Assembly (NCBI GenBank): GCA_963575745.1 | Contig: CAUYUJ010018738.1 | Span: 346,001-410,000 of the forward strand | DNA: 64,000 bases | Source: Prorocentrum cordatum | Lineage: Eukaryota > Sar > Dinophyceae > Prorocentrales > Prorocentraceae | Direction of reading: 5' to 3' | In this document: in pieces, positions 29,905-41,690 of the stretch | Position numbering within the stretch: position 1 is the first letter of the stretch | Layout of the letters: the number at the start of each line of letters is the position of its first letter | Notes under the pieces: model-generated | What the model was told of the DNA's origin: nothing | What the model saw: the letters and a program-made list of their open reading frames with translations, nothing else | The model's database searches: none | Program-made: the position numbers and the translations under genes

Positions 29905-31342
29905 TCAACGTCTGATATCGTTGGGAGCTAACGCTGGCACCGCGATGTCGTCGCGATTGCTTGAACTGCTCGTCGTGCAGAGTTCCCAAGTCGCGCGCGG
30001 CTGAGGGCTGCTAGCTGCCGCGAGAGCGGCTCGAGATGCCGCGAGACCGACGGAGACGCGCTCACTGAAGGTATGATGCGCGCGCCCCCTGCCCCCAGAG
30101 CCGCGATCGATGGGAACGAAGTGGCGCCCCAAGTCCGCCAGCAGGACGCGTGGGCCAGGAATCCGCCCATCCAGGTCCGGAGTGATAGGGGGCCCGTCGA
30201 GGTTGTCGAAATAGCCGACCATGGGCGTGACCTTCGTTCGTCTGACTGCGGCCGTGCTCGAGAAGAGAAATGGGCATCGGTCGCCGTCGCCACCGATCGT
30301 CGCGGTCGCGATGTTCGCGATGACGGGGCCGCGGTCGACGGGCGCGCGCGCGCTGACGCATGGCGCCTCGCGGGGGCCCCGTCTACGCGCGGGGATGACG
30401 TGTGTCCCTGTCGGCGGCGTCGCTGCGCAATCGAATCGAATCCACGTGGCCAGCTCACTTCTCGCGCGCGTGCCCGGGGGCGTCTGCGCGCCGGCAAGTT
30501 CCTCAGCAGCGCCAGGATGGAAAAGCATGCCCCAGACCTCCAGGCCCTCGACGGCGTGAAAACTGAAGCTGGCTCCCTCATTGAAGGAACCCGAAGCTAG
30601 ACGTGGGGGCATCGAGAACGATGGCTTCTGTTCTGATCGAAAATATTCAGCGTCCTCGATGGAACTGGTATCGCGAGGGTCACCGGCCACGAGGTCTGAG
30701 AGATTGGCGCCGCTAACGTCGCTGGTCAGGAGGTCCCCCTCTAACTTGCTGAAGTCGGCGAGGTCGTTGCGATGGCGGGTGGGCTGAGGGGGCCCAGTTC
30801 GCGATGGCTGCCGCTGTCTCTCAGGCCGCGCCGAAACCCAAGGATAACAACCAGGACCGCTAAGATTCACAGGTGGCAGCGGGAATCTCTGAGCTGTCTG
30901 ACTCGATGATGAATCGGGAGCCGAGGTTCGCGGAGGAACGCTGAACGCGTCGATCGTGAGCCACGAAGATTCGTCTGATATCTTCGTCCTGAACCTCTGG
31001 GAAGGCTTGCCACATTCGGCACCCCAGATAAAATAGGGTCTGTGCCGCAGGTCCAAGAGTGCGCACGAAGAGGTCGATGTCCAACAGCTGAGGGATCTGA
31101 GACGAGGCCGACTGAGCTTCCGAGGCTCGCGCTGGCGCCGGCTGTCCTGACGCAGAGGAAGATGAAGCAATGCCGTCCGTCTCGATGGTGATCGGGGCCT
31201 TCAGAAGATCGTCCACTTCAGCGGAGAAGATGCGCTCAGCTGCGGCATGGGTCTCCGAGGAGGTGATCAGAGGGCCGGCATCAACGTGCTCGGGAGCCTG
31301 ACTCGGCTCGCTGGCAGCTCCACGGAAACCTGCATGAATCAA
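29905..31342 (-). pseudogene. Copia remnant, possible protease region
   Basis: Two overlapping frames (30860-31342 and 29905-31170). One includes WGMLFHPGAAEELAGAQT, which may correspond to a DxGAA-type aspartic protease site with the Asp replaced by His. The other has LLDIDLFVRTLGPAAQTLFY. Assignment rests on position and one weak motif. Confidence 0.35.
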
Positions 31343-31669
31343 TCCGTCAGCAAAGACAATGGTCTATGGATTAGAGCCGCGCCTCCAAATATCTGATTCA
31401 ATCTAGTAGCCCTTGCCGTTCTTACGTCGTTTCTTCCCGCCGCGAGGGTCTGACCAACCCTATTTGCTTTGCTGCCTGTCTTGCCTTTGTCGTTGTGACT
31501 GAGACTGCCAAAACGACCACAGCCCGTCGAGGTGGAACGACCAACACAGCCACCTTGTTTACCCTTTGTTGGATGACTCTCCCGTGCTGCAGCCACGGGA
31601 CGTACCCTTGCAGTGGCCTCTGCTGCCGGGGATAACGTCGGAGGGGGGAGTCTCGAGATCGACTGTAGT

Positions 31670-32182
31670 TCATGCTGAAGATGCTGCTGCTGGTCGTGAT
31701 GCAAGAGCGCTGCCTGATGCTGGAACGGTGCCTTCTTTCCGTGGCTGGTCGATGCAATGCTGATCATCACCGGTCCACCCGTCATCGTGCCAAGAATCAT
31801 CACACCAGCCGTCATCGGACCAGGTGTCACCGAACCACGTACTGTGACCCCAAAAACCATCATACCGAGAATCATCATGCCAGCCGTCGTCGTCCCAGCC
31901 GTCGCCGTACCATGTGCCGTCCTCCCAAGGTCGGTGCCGTCGGCCAGATCGCCAGCCGACCGTGGGGATCTGTGCCGGGCTTTGGCGCTTGGCCAGGCGC
32001 ATGAAGTGATCCTTGAGGTCATCGTGGCGGTCGAAGTCTCCATTGACCAAAAGCATGATGTGATCTACCTTGGACTTCTCGGGACCGAAATGCTTGAGAA
32101 GCTGATGAGTGAGGGCAACACATTTACGACTGAAATTGCAAAGGCAATTCGTTTCCTCGTATGTGTGCTCGGACTCCGACAT
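31670..32182 (-). pseudogene. Copia Gag-like ORF with W/D repeats
   Basis: 171 codons beginning with a helical stretch (ALTHQLLKHFGPEKSKVDHI, then LLVNGDFDRHDDLKDHFMRL) followed by about 50 residues of imperfect W-D-D-G repeats (WEDGTWYGDGWDDDGWHDD and onward). A Trp/Tyr/Asp-rich stretch after Gag is typical of dinoflagellate Copia elements as I recall them. A degenerate C-x8-C-x7-H knuckle may follow near 31500. Confidence 0.55.
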
Positions 32183-32814
32183 GTACTCGAGGAGGGGAAG
32201 CCTGCCGCGTCTGCGGTCCTAGAACTGATCGGTCATGCCCGTCGCAGTCTGATGAATGTCACCGCCGTATCTGCCAGAAAGGGTCAGCATCAGAACCTGA
32301 ATGCCACTCTCGGTGGCTGGGAGCAGGCATTTGCCGAGAACGTAGAACTGCTGCGGCTCTCAAGGGTAGGCCAGCGCCGCGTCGCCTTGGAGGTTGATTC
32401 CTGCCTGGGTCGCGATCTGGAGTCCAGGAGCCATCTTGTAAGACCGACCCTGGAGTCAGCCCGCTACTGCTGTTCCAACTTGATCTGCATTGCAATCAGG
32501 CGGGTCATCCGATACCACATTCTAAGACTCCCCAAGTATCGTCGGAAATGATAGTGCATAAGGGTCGGTCTCCACCCTGGCGGTGCGCATTTCGTGTACG
32601 CATCTAGCGAGGCCGGTGTGCTCGGACATGAAATGTTCGGTCTCGATCTGCGAGTGGAAGTTCGTGTCCTATGCGGGCGTGTCGCCGTCCTGGTGATTCT
32701 GAAACAATCGTTGCTGTCTCGGGGCGGGAAGAAATGATGCCGCCAGCAGGTAGCGGGTGGAGCTGGATGAACCAGCTCCGCTACCAAACTCGACCCCGCT
32801 CTGTGAATTGTATA

Positions 32815-32831
32815 TATACATATATATATGT

Positions 32832-32868
<37 letters not shown>
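32815..32868. repeat. TA and CT microsatellites
   Basis: TATATACATATATATATG followed by an uninterrupted (CT)n of about 34 bp. Confidence 0.9.
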
Positions 32869-32870
<2 letters not shown>

Positions 32871-32984
32871 GCTCCAAACTACATTGTGGGGGGAGGCCGA
32901 CAATGTTACACATACCTATACGACCACCCTTCGGGTGAGAAGGAGGTTGTGGGGGGGAAGGGGGGGGAACCAACATCTGACTCA

Positions 32985-33600
32985 ATCGATCTCACTATCG
33001 ATCTCACTCAACGGGACACCACGTGACACCTCGGGACACATCGGGATACTTGTCGATCTCACTATCGATCTCACTATCAATCTCACTCAACGGGACACCA
33101 CGGGCCACCACGGGCCATCTTGGGACAACTCGGGACACCTCTCGATCTCACTATCGGTCTCACTATCGATCTCACGATCGATCTCACTCAACGGGACACC
33201 ATCTGACACCACTGGCAACCACGGGAAACCTCGGGACACCACGTCGATCTCAATATCGATCTCACTACAAATCTCACTATCGATCTCACTGAGCGGGACA
33301 CAGCGAGACACCACGGGACACCTGTCGATCTCACGATTGATCTCACTATCGATCTCACTTTTTGGGACATCATAGGACACCTCGGGACACCTCGGGGCAC
33401 CACATCGATCTCAAAATCGATCTCACTATCGATCTCACTCAACGGGACACCACGGGACACCACGGGACACCTGTCGATCTCACGATTGATCTCACTATCG
33501 ATCTCACTTGTTTGGACACCACGGGACACATCGGGGCACCACATCGATCTCAATATCGATCTCACTATCGATCTTACTATCCATCTCACTCAACGGGACA
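32985..33600. repeat. Higher-order satellite (TCGATCTCACTA / CGGGACACCA)
   Basis: About ten alternating blocks. Each has two to five copies of the 12-mer TCGATCTCACTA, then one to four copies of a 10-11-mer (CGGGACACCA, with variants). Reading frames through it are spurious. Confidence 0.9.
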
Positions 33601-33639
33601 CCACGGGACACCACGGGACACCAGGAGACGCCGCGGGAC

Positions 33640-33830
33640 ACCGCGAGCCACCGCCGGACGGACGGACGGGCGGGCGGTGGAGAATCATTTGTTCTGACTT
33701 CGCCCTAGCATCGGCGGACACCACGGGACACCACGGGGCACCGCGGGACACCGCGAGCCACCCCCGGACGGACGGACGGGCGAGCGGGGGAGAATCATTT
33801 GTCTTGACTTCGCCCTAACAACGGCGAGTT
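33640..33830. repeat. Tandem duplication of about 108 bp
   Basis: GCGAGCCACCGCCGGACGG through GAGAATCATTTGTTCTGACT-TCGCCCTA is repeated at about 33750-33820 with few changes. Confidence 0.85.
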
Positions 33831-33955
33831 CATTCCTCTCGCGCGCCCACGCAGCTTCGCCTCGACCGCACGCACGACACGAACGAAACGAAACGATTTC
33901 CCGGTTGGGGGTCTCCGTTTCACTGCGATCTCACCCCCCGACCTCCGATTCTAAC

Positions 33956-34270
33956 ACCTCCTCCTCCTCCTCCTCCTCCTTCTCCTCCTCCTCTGCTTGG
34001 ACCGCCCAGTCCCTCGGTCGCACGCGCTGAGCACTCCACCGCCACCCAGGCTCGGAGCAAAGCGAGGTGAGAGATCACGGCAACTCGAAGTCTTTGCCCT
34101 GGAGCCAATGATCGGAGCTGCGCCCAGCCGTGGCGACGAGGGGGGCCTCCGAAGGCCAACCATCGTTGTCTCAACTGGCCCTTCTCTGACTGGCTCACCC
34201 TCCTGCGGGCCTCCTCCACCTCCTCCTCCTCCTCCTCCTCCTCCTCCTCCTCCTCCTCCTCCTCCTCTGG
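33956..34270. repeat. CCT tracts around interspersed repeat J, copy 1
   Basis: (CCT)n at 33957-33995 and 34205-34268. Between them 34050-34185 (GCGAGGTGAGAGATC, GCCGTGGCGACGAGGGGGGC, CGAAGGCCAAC) matches 39045-39190. Confidence 0.75.
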
Positions 34271-34443
34271 AAAACAAAGGGCCCTGGCCTGCTGGGGCCT
34301 TCCGTGCGCTTACCTTGCTTGGGTCTGCCGCTGGGGCGCGATACGGCCACCAGGGGCACTGAAGGGCTGGGACGGCACGATGCAAGGGTAGGACGACTCG
34401 CCAGATGGCTCCTCTGGTGCATGCATCCCTGCAGTCGGGCGAC

Positions 34444-34459
34444 GTACCACAACAACCAT

Positions 34460-34515
<56 letters not shown>

Positions 34516-34790
34516 CCAGAAACAAATTGCATCATCAACAACAACAGCAGCAACACAAACAACAACACCAACAACAACAACACCACCAACAACAGCACCG
34601 ACAACAGCAACAACACCACCAACACCAGCACCAACAACAACAGCAACAACAACAGCACCCTCATCAACAACAACGACAACAACAGCAGCAACAACAATAA
34701 CAAAATTAACAACACCACCAACAACAACACCAACAACACCAACAACAACAACAACAAAACCACCAGCCACAACAACCTACTCTGGAGGTC
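34444..34790. repeat. (CAA)n microsatellite, degenerate
   Basis: About 340 bp of CAA/AAC triplets with CAC, CAG and CAT variants. Confidence 0.95.
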
Positions 34791-34845
34791 TCCCCGGGCC
34801 ACCAGAGACCTCCGAAGGCACAAGAAACATAGGAAGCACAGCATG

Positions 34846-34996
34846 AACATAAACTCTCGGGGGGCCGAACGGATTTCTTGGCTCGGCGCCGAGCCCCCTC
34901 CCTGGCGCGCGAAGCGCGCCAAGGGCGGCGCTACAAGCGCTGCCAAAGTGGCCCAAGCGCGGACCCGGGAAATCCGCGCGCTGCTCCGAAAATTTG
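34846..34996. mobile_element. MITE family B, copy
   Basis: Left end CATGAACATAAACTCTCGGG followed by CGAACGGATTTCTTGG; the right end has the reverse pattern (GGAAATCCGCGCGCTGCTCC). The core contains GCGCGCGAAGCGCGC. The family otherwise marks an intron at 13450-13661. 35000-35520 has no supported feature. Confidence 0.65.
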
Positions 34997-35520
34997 CGTC
35001 TGCTGGCGCTCCTCCTCGGACAGAACGAAATTCAAACGCTCAAGATCAGCCCTCGATCAACCCTCGATCCGCAAACGATGAACCCTCACATTAAAACGCC
35101 GACGTCCAGCTCAAATCCTGGATCCTCGAGCATCAGCCCTCGATCAACGACGATCCGCGCCACCACGAGGAGCTGCAGCATGGCGTTGGGGCACACGCCC
35201 TCCTGCACCCAACTGCCGTGCGGCAGGCAGCTGCAACTGGTGACGTTGCCCTGGCGCCAACCCACGGTGGTGCACTCGTAGGTGTCGCACTGCGACGCGA
35301 GGTCCAAACAACGGGTCCTCGTCATGTCCCTGGGCAAGGCAGAAGGCAACATCGAGAACACGAAATGTCGGGGGCACTTGTCGATATCAATGTTCCGTGC
35401 CTGGGGGTGTTTCGGGTGTCCGTCCCTCTGGGGGCTCCCTACAGACTCAGACTCCTAGGAACAGCTCATTAACGTCAGCTCATAGACTGAACGGACAACT
35501 GAATTTAACTCATTCAGCAC

Positions 35521-35775
35521 AGCAGTTGTGTGGTGTGTGTGTGTGTCGGACCAGGAGGTGTGAGTATATTGTGCAGTGCTACGAGGGTGGTGAAATGCTG
35601 CTGTCAGCTTTGGGCCGTGGTGCGTGCGTGCGTGCGTGGGTGGGGGGGGTGGGAGTGCGGGGGATGTGTGTGTGGGTGTGGGTGTGGAGGTGGGTTTTGG
35701 GTGTGGGTGTGGATGCGTGTGTGGATGAGGGTGTGTGGGTGAATGGGTGCGTGGTCGTGTGCCACACACCTTCCC
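35521..35775. repeat. TG-rich microsatellite region
   Basis: Degenerate (TG)n / GTGGGTGTG repeats; a similar tract lies at 37465-37650. Confidence 0.85.
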
Positions 35776-37460
35776 ACTACCCCCACACAACCACAAAAGC
35801 AACCCCGCGAAAACATGCAAAACGGACCAAAACCCACGCATGCGGAATGCCACTTCCTCCATGAAACTCCCAAAGCGCACCACGTTCGGCCATGCTGGCC
35901 GCAGCATTCGGCAATCGCGAAACGGGCAAAGACACGGCTGGTCGGCGACCAACCTTGCGGGAAGCCATTGCGACTTGCAGCGCCGGTTCCAGGAGCTGCA
36001 CAAACTAGTATCGAAGGCGGCGCTTGTTGCCGATGCTGCCGACAACATGAACTACGCCCTGGTCTCCGCTCTGCGGACGCCGGGCAAGTCTATGAAGCGC
36101 TCGACCCGAAGTGCGTGAAAGAATCCACGGATGCCATCTTCGCTGCAGCGGGGTACCAGAACAGCCCAGGCAGGACCGTCCCAATTATGACAACACCATG
36201 TTTTGCAACACGGTCGGGCGGCAACGTCTTACAGCGGCATTATGACCGCAGTTTGGGATTTCAACGTTGGTTCTCTGCTTCGATGCACAGTGCTGTCTCA
36301 GAGAATACCGTATCAGCACCATGTTCGGGGGGCCTGTTTCTGGAATCGGCCTGGACGTTTGCTCGGCCAAGTTGGAGCGCGAATTTGACAAACACCTTTG
36401 GCCGCGATTGCGCCAGGCTTCGGGTTGTGGCTGACGGGCCCGCGCCGTTGCCGCATCCTTGCCGCCAGATTAGCCGACGATGTGATATTTCTCAATGTTG
36501 GTTCTGCAGACGGTTCTTATGGGATTGCTTCAAGAGTTGTAGTCGTCCTCGTTGAATATCGAGGCCAACACCGAGGTATTCGCCAATGATGAATGTGTGA
36601 CCGCGAACTTCCTAGATGGTGGATTCACGTATCCTTTACAAATGGTTCGTCTGCCCCCCGCCCCCACACATCGTGCACGACCCGGCCTGCTGGGCCTGTG
36701 ACGTAAAACTGCGGGTCAAGCAGAGGCCCTGATATGACGGCAAGCTGACAAAAATCAAGGACAATCTGCAGCGGGATCTCGAAGGCCGCTGTGCATGAAC
36801 AAAACAGCTCAAGCTTGCTACGGCTTCATTCGTGCTGTCGCGTTGCATGTATATTTTTCAAGTGCACATGATCGTGTCCGTCTAGATGTTATCAGAGCTG
36901 CCTGACACCGAATCCCAATCCACGATGACAGATTCCATACTGCGGTAGCAGCCTGTAGCATGATGTCAAAGTTTCCACAACGTCTACCAAACATATTATT
37001 CGGAGACGTAGCCCTGGAATTGCATTCGATGAGAGCGGACAGCACTCGCCAAGCCATCCTGGCTTCCATACGCCTGGCCGTGCGGCGAGAAGCAAACATC
37101 GTTCAACCTTACTGGCGAGAAGTCTTGGCAAGAGAGCTGGCTTGCGACGTGTTTCTTCTTCTGTGGACTTTCTTGACGTCGCTGTGGAAAGTTGTGCGAT
37201 AGCGACCGCGTTCACCCTGTTTCGTTCCCTTCCCCTGTCGCCTGGACGGGCAGACAGCAACAGTGGCGTCCATAGCTGCTTCGGCCCATATGCATCTGGC
37301 CCCAGTTCGTGCGGAGCGCGGGCCCGCAGCAGCATGTGTTCAAAATACTTGGTGCTCCATTGTGAGTCAGACCCGACACGAAGTGGCAGAATCATGATTG
37401 CGCATTTATTTTCGAAAATTATAGTGCCGCTCGTGCTTACGACATCAGCTATGCACAAGA
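35776..37460 (+). other. Unassigned, possibly a decayed retroelement
   Basis: Non-repetitive sequence with short plus-strand frames. One (near 36465) reads ILAARLADDVIFLN, weakly like the xADD box of a reverse transcriptase; 36960-37202 is open for 80 codons. Nothing beyond this supports an element or a gene. Confidence 0.2.
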
Positions 37461-37464
37461 GAGG

Positions 37465-37475
37465 CGGGTGTGGGT

Positions 37476-37512
<37 letters not shown>

Positions 37513-37650
37513 GGTTGGTTTGGGTTGGTGTGTGGGTGTGGCTGTTAGGGTGTGTGGGTGAGTGAGTCGGTGTGGGTGTGGCTGTGTGTGTGGCTGTGTG
37601 GGTGTCTGGGTGTGGGTATGGGTTTGTGTGCATGCGTGTGCGTGGATGGG
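37465..37650. repeat. TG-rich microsatellite region
   Basis: (TG)n passing into GTGTGGGTGTG-type repeats. 37651-38475 contains weak repetition of GTTGCTGGCAG-like words and no gene. Confidence 0.85.
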
Positions 37651-38483
37651 TTGCTGGCAGTTGTAGGCCTGGCGCTGAGGACATATTGCTGGCAGTCTTA
37701 GGCCACCGGGAAGAGGTTAGGTTGCTGGCTTTTGTTTCGGCCACGGAGTGAGGATATGTTGCCAGTAGTTTTCTTTCCAGGAGGTGATGGTACGTGGCTA
37801 GCAGAGTTGAGCCAGGGGGGCGAGATGACGTTAGCTGGTAAGTCTAGACAAGGCCAGTAATGATTTGTTGCTGCCAGTTGTAGGTCAGAGGCATGAATGT
37901 ATGTTACTTGAACGTGCGCGCCAAGGCGGTAAGGATATGTTGCTGGTGCGTTTAATTAGATGCTTGCACTTGTATGCCAGGGGGGATGGCTCCTCGAACC
38001 GAACTTACACAACTATGAATGCATGCTACTACACGCAGGAGCCCATATCGTTCGTGTCCGAGCTACCTTACAGTATTCAGTCTATATCGTATTGCATCAC
38101 AATACAATGCCTCGCAGCAGAGAGGTAATGCAGCAAACACTCTGTACACCATATCATATCAGCAGATACTTGATGCAGCAATTGACTCGTCATCCCCCTC
38201 GGTTCTTGCGCGGAAGAGTTGCGCGCGCGCGCTCCGCCACGGGAGGGGGCACATGTTGCTTACAATTCGAGTTCGGGGTGGATGCTTTGCTGGGATGGTT
38301 TTGAGCCTGGGCAGTGAGACATTGTACTGGCAAGGAGCTCGTGACCTCGAGCTGCCGAAAGCTGTTGTTCTCGGTGCTGGAACATCTGGGGCGACGGCCA
38401 ACGAACGCGTGCGCTCGAGCCCAGAGGTCTGGACCCCATCAGTGTTCGATGTCGGCAAAAACAGACCCAGCCCCGCGAGATTC

Positions 38484-38651
38484 GGGGATGGAAAGAACCC
38501 CCCCTCTAATAGAATGTGGTTTAGCGAAGACGACCTCGGACCCAGACATGCCGGGCGCAAGCCTGGAAGATGACGGCCGCGGCGCCCTTCCGAGAACCGA
38601 GGACGGACAATACACGGATCGACGCGTCAGGGTAGGGGTCCTGTCTACCCC
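38484..38651 (+). mobile_element. MITE family A, copy 2, with 8-bp target duplication
   Basis: 168 bp with inverted termini (GGGGATGGAAAGAACCCCCC against GGGGTAGACAGGACCCC). CGAGATTC is found exactly at both flanks (38476-38483 and 38652-38659). An 8-bp duplication suits the hAT superfamily. Positions 38660-39040 hold no gene. Confidence 0.85.
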
Positions 38652-39044
38652 CGAGATTCTGCCGAATCGAGATCCCGAAGATAGGGGACCACATGCGAAC
38701 CCTACCCCTACCCCCCACGAGTTCTGCGGGGGAGGGTGGGGTTCACGTCGCTCGGAGCTCCCGAGTGAAGTGAACCCTACCCGGTACCCTCCACCTCAGA
38801 AATCGTGGGGGGTAGGGGCAGGGTTCGCACGTGGCCCCCTAGAAGATGTGTTCGCCCTTTGGCGCGCGGCTGGTCGGAAAGGGGGGGCGCGGGTGTCCGG
38901 GCACCTCGGCCAGACCTCCAGAGATCTCCAGGGACTTCGCGGGGGCCTCCCACCCCGTGTTTTATGTGTCATCCCCGCCTGAGGGGGTGGGCACCGTCTC
39001 TGAACACCTCCCTGTTGTAGCCCTCGAAATTCCCGTCGTACTCC

Positions 39045-39190
39045 TCGGAACAAGGCGAGGTGAGACAGTGGCATCTCACAAAGGGGCCCACGGACCCCTC
39101 CCGGGGTCCACACGCACAGGGCTTCCGAGCTGCGTCCTGCAGTGGCGACGAGGGGGCCAACCGAAGGCCAACTACCGAGATCTCGACTCG
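39045..39190. repeat. Interspersed repeat J, copy 2
   Basis: Matches 34050-34185, with GCGAGGTGAGACAG at the start and GTGGCGACGAGGGGGCCAAC near the end. Confidence 0.6.
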
Positions 39191-39519
39191 ACCTCCCCTC
39201 AGATCGGGAACTGCAGAAAAATGCAGCATCGCAGAACAACGCCCCCAGAGCCCCGGACCTGCTCTTTCTGCACCAGTTTCCGAAACGGCTCCACCTGACA
39301 GGGCCCCGGGGCACGAAACTGGGCGGACATGCCCGTCCTGAGGCGACTGCAGCTCCAGGGATCTCGACCTCCTCCGAGCTCCTGTGACCTGACGAGGTTG
39401 TGCTCGCCGTCGAAGAGCTGCGGGGGCTCGGAGTCCTGCTCGAACCGAGAGGCCGACAGCCCGAGCGTCAGCGCGGTCCAGCCGAGGAATCCGCAGGGCC
39501 GCCCCCCCCTGGGGCCCAG

Positions 39520-39528
39520 TCGTCGCCG

Positions 39529-39624
<96 letters not shown>

Positions 39625-39632
39625 GGCGCCCC
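39520..39632. repeat. (GTC)n / (GCC)n microsatellite
   Basis: About 110 bp of CGTCGTCGCCGTCG repeats. 39640-40780 shows only degenerate CTTCGGCGG-like words and no supported gene. Confidence 0.95.
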
Positions 39633-40784
39633 TGTGCGAAACCTCTGAGTAGTTACTCGACAGTGGACGCCTCGCTGCCCATCGGCCGTGGGCGGCCTTC
39701 GGCAGCCTGCCGACGGCCCTCGGCGGGCTTCGGCGATGCCCTGACGCTCTTCGGCGGCTCTTGGAGGTCTTCTCACGGCTGTGGATGCCAGGACAATCGA
39801 CCTCTAGTAGGCCTATCCTTGACTGATAGATGTGTTTACCATGTGCTACAAATATCCGAAAAGTGCTAAACATGCTTTATACATCTTTAGACCTGCTTGA
39901 AACATGTGGTAGGCATTTGGGAAGTATTTCGCAGCACGCTTACTCTCCTTCAGCCGACTTCCAGAATCTCACGCTCTTCGACGGTCTTCGGCGGCCTTCT
40001 GGCGTCAAATGCCGTTAAGCGAGGCAAGCACAACCTGCAACTCGGGCCAGCCGAGATCAAGCACACGGAACGTCGCAACAGGCGCCCGAATAGACACCCC
40101 TGAAAACTCCAGACCGCCCCATCTCTGCTCACAGCCGCGCAACCTCCGTGCCCCAAGGGGGCCCGAGAGGGCTTCTGAAATGTCCAAGAAACTCCCCAAG
40201 ACGACAATGAGGGGCCCGATTCGGCCCAACGGAATTCCTAAACGGCGCATAATTCCGCAAGGCTGACAAACATGCCCCGAACGACAAAGATCCAAAATTT
40301 GCTGATGTGTGTGCCGATGGGCCACTCTGTAATTCAACTACCCTCGGAAATAGCACGGAAACCACGGGCATCCACTTGAACTCCATCTACATCAAGTGCT
40401 CTGGTCAAAAATTGCTGGGCAATCCTGAGGTAGCGCCGGCGGCAGGAACCGAAGGCCGCGATATACCAAGACAATAAGAAATCTCAACCTGCGGACCCAG
40501 CTTGCTGCGCCGTCTGCGCTCTGAGACCATACCTGGCTGAATCCTGTCTTATTCTCGCTCAGCATGTCCGCACTCATGATACTCAGCCTGTCCAGGAGCG
40601 AGGGTTCAGTATCCTTATCGTACTGAGCGATGAAAGTCGTTCTTTGCAGGGCTTTCCGCCGCAGACGCCGATGACACCGGTCACCAATGATCAGGATGGG
40701 TGGGTAACCAAAAAGCACTACCGCCCACGCCTGGGCAACAATAGTCGGTTAAGCACAGTGTAGCGCAAGCGAATATTGCACATA

Positions 40785-41225
40785 TGTGATGTATAAATAT
40801 TTACACACATATACATGTGCACCTGGATATATAAAGGTATTTGTATATTGTTATATATGTTTACATGTGTATACGAAACTCGTTAGCACGCGTTGGCACC
40901 AAACGTTTGTTTTAACACCAAACGCTGGTGCAATGTATGTTGGTGACAACTGTCGTGCAGCATGCGCTGCGAAACCCCTTGTGGTGCAATCGACGTGGTG
41001 TAATGTACGAGGAACGATTTATGTTGGACAATCATTGTGGGATTACCTACGTGGCGCAACCTATGTGATGCGACGGATGCAATACAATGTATGTTGTGCA
41101 ATCAGCGTTGTGCAATATACGCGGTGCAAAAGATGTGGGGCATTTTTTTTGAAACGAAATCTGTGTGGTCCAGTCGTCGTGGCGCAACCGATGTGGTACA
41201 ATATCGGTGTTGTGTGTAATTCATT
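40785..41225. repeat. AT-rich tract, then TGGTGCAATnTACG minisatellite
   Basis: After an AT-rich stretch (40785-40870), units of about 20 bp built on GTTGTGCAATATACG / GTGGTGCAATCGACG run to 41225. The same unit recurs at 42535-42620 and 43690-43960. Confidence 0.8.
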
Positions 41226-41244
41226 TCGGAAAAGATTAGAGGTG

Positions 41245-41690
41245 TAAGTGCCATGGCTCGCGCGATCATCCCACCCACCTCCCGCAACTTGGTTAGCAAA
41301 ACCCACCCAACTCAAATTGCGACGAATGCGTGGTGTACGTTGGCGCATCGGCGCGGCCGCGCTAACCCGCGCACGCTCGTGCGCACAACTGCCAGCTGGT
41401 TTGAAGCGACAGACGCCGCCACGGTGGTGTTCATTTCCGAACATATCCCACTGGGCAAATCAATGTGAAATGGTGACCTGGACGGGCGAGGTATCACGTC
41501 GACGTCGACAATGGTAAACACGGTGTTGATCATACCGATGATGGTAAGGACGCTTGCTATGACAGCGGCAGCGACAACAACAACAACACCGATGCTGATT
41601 ACACCGGTGACGATGGTACTGTTCTCGCGCCGTTGATGAATATGGCAGGAATTGGGCATGCGCGCGCGGCCGACGCGCGCGAATGACCCG
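41245..41690 (-). repeat. Diverged duplicated segment, copy 1
   Basis: Pairs with 42690-43115 in direct orientation. Shared landmarks: CGGCCGCGCTAACCCGCGCA, a short ACGGGCGAGG-type segment, GGCATGCGCGCGCGGCCGAC. On the minus strand both copies keep an open frame with a long hydrophobic stretch; here it is GVISIGVVVVVAAAVIASVL. The sequence alone cannot tell whether this is a gene pair or chance. Confidence 0.6.

Larger units (their letters stand above)
22610..32190 (-). mobile_element. Decayed Ty1/Copia-like LTR retrotransposon
   Basis: A 9.6-kb region whose minus-strand frames give, in order, Gag-like, cysteine-rich, KPTGWLSN-type, integrase-like, RT and RNase H stretches, the Copia order. 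Frame changes are frequent and some stops occur, so it is dead. Long terminal repeats, a primer-binding site and a polypurine tract were not recognised, and the outer limits are uncertain. An unrelated GC-rich stretch interrupts it at about 24740-25440. Confidence 0.75.

Noticed and set aside
32985-33600. Palindromic GATC-containing repeats as possible regulatory sites
   Set aside because: They are plain satellite units; nothing nearby suggests a promoter.
39199-39873. ORF with a poly-Arg block
   Set aside because: Translation of the GTC/GCC microsatellite.
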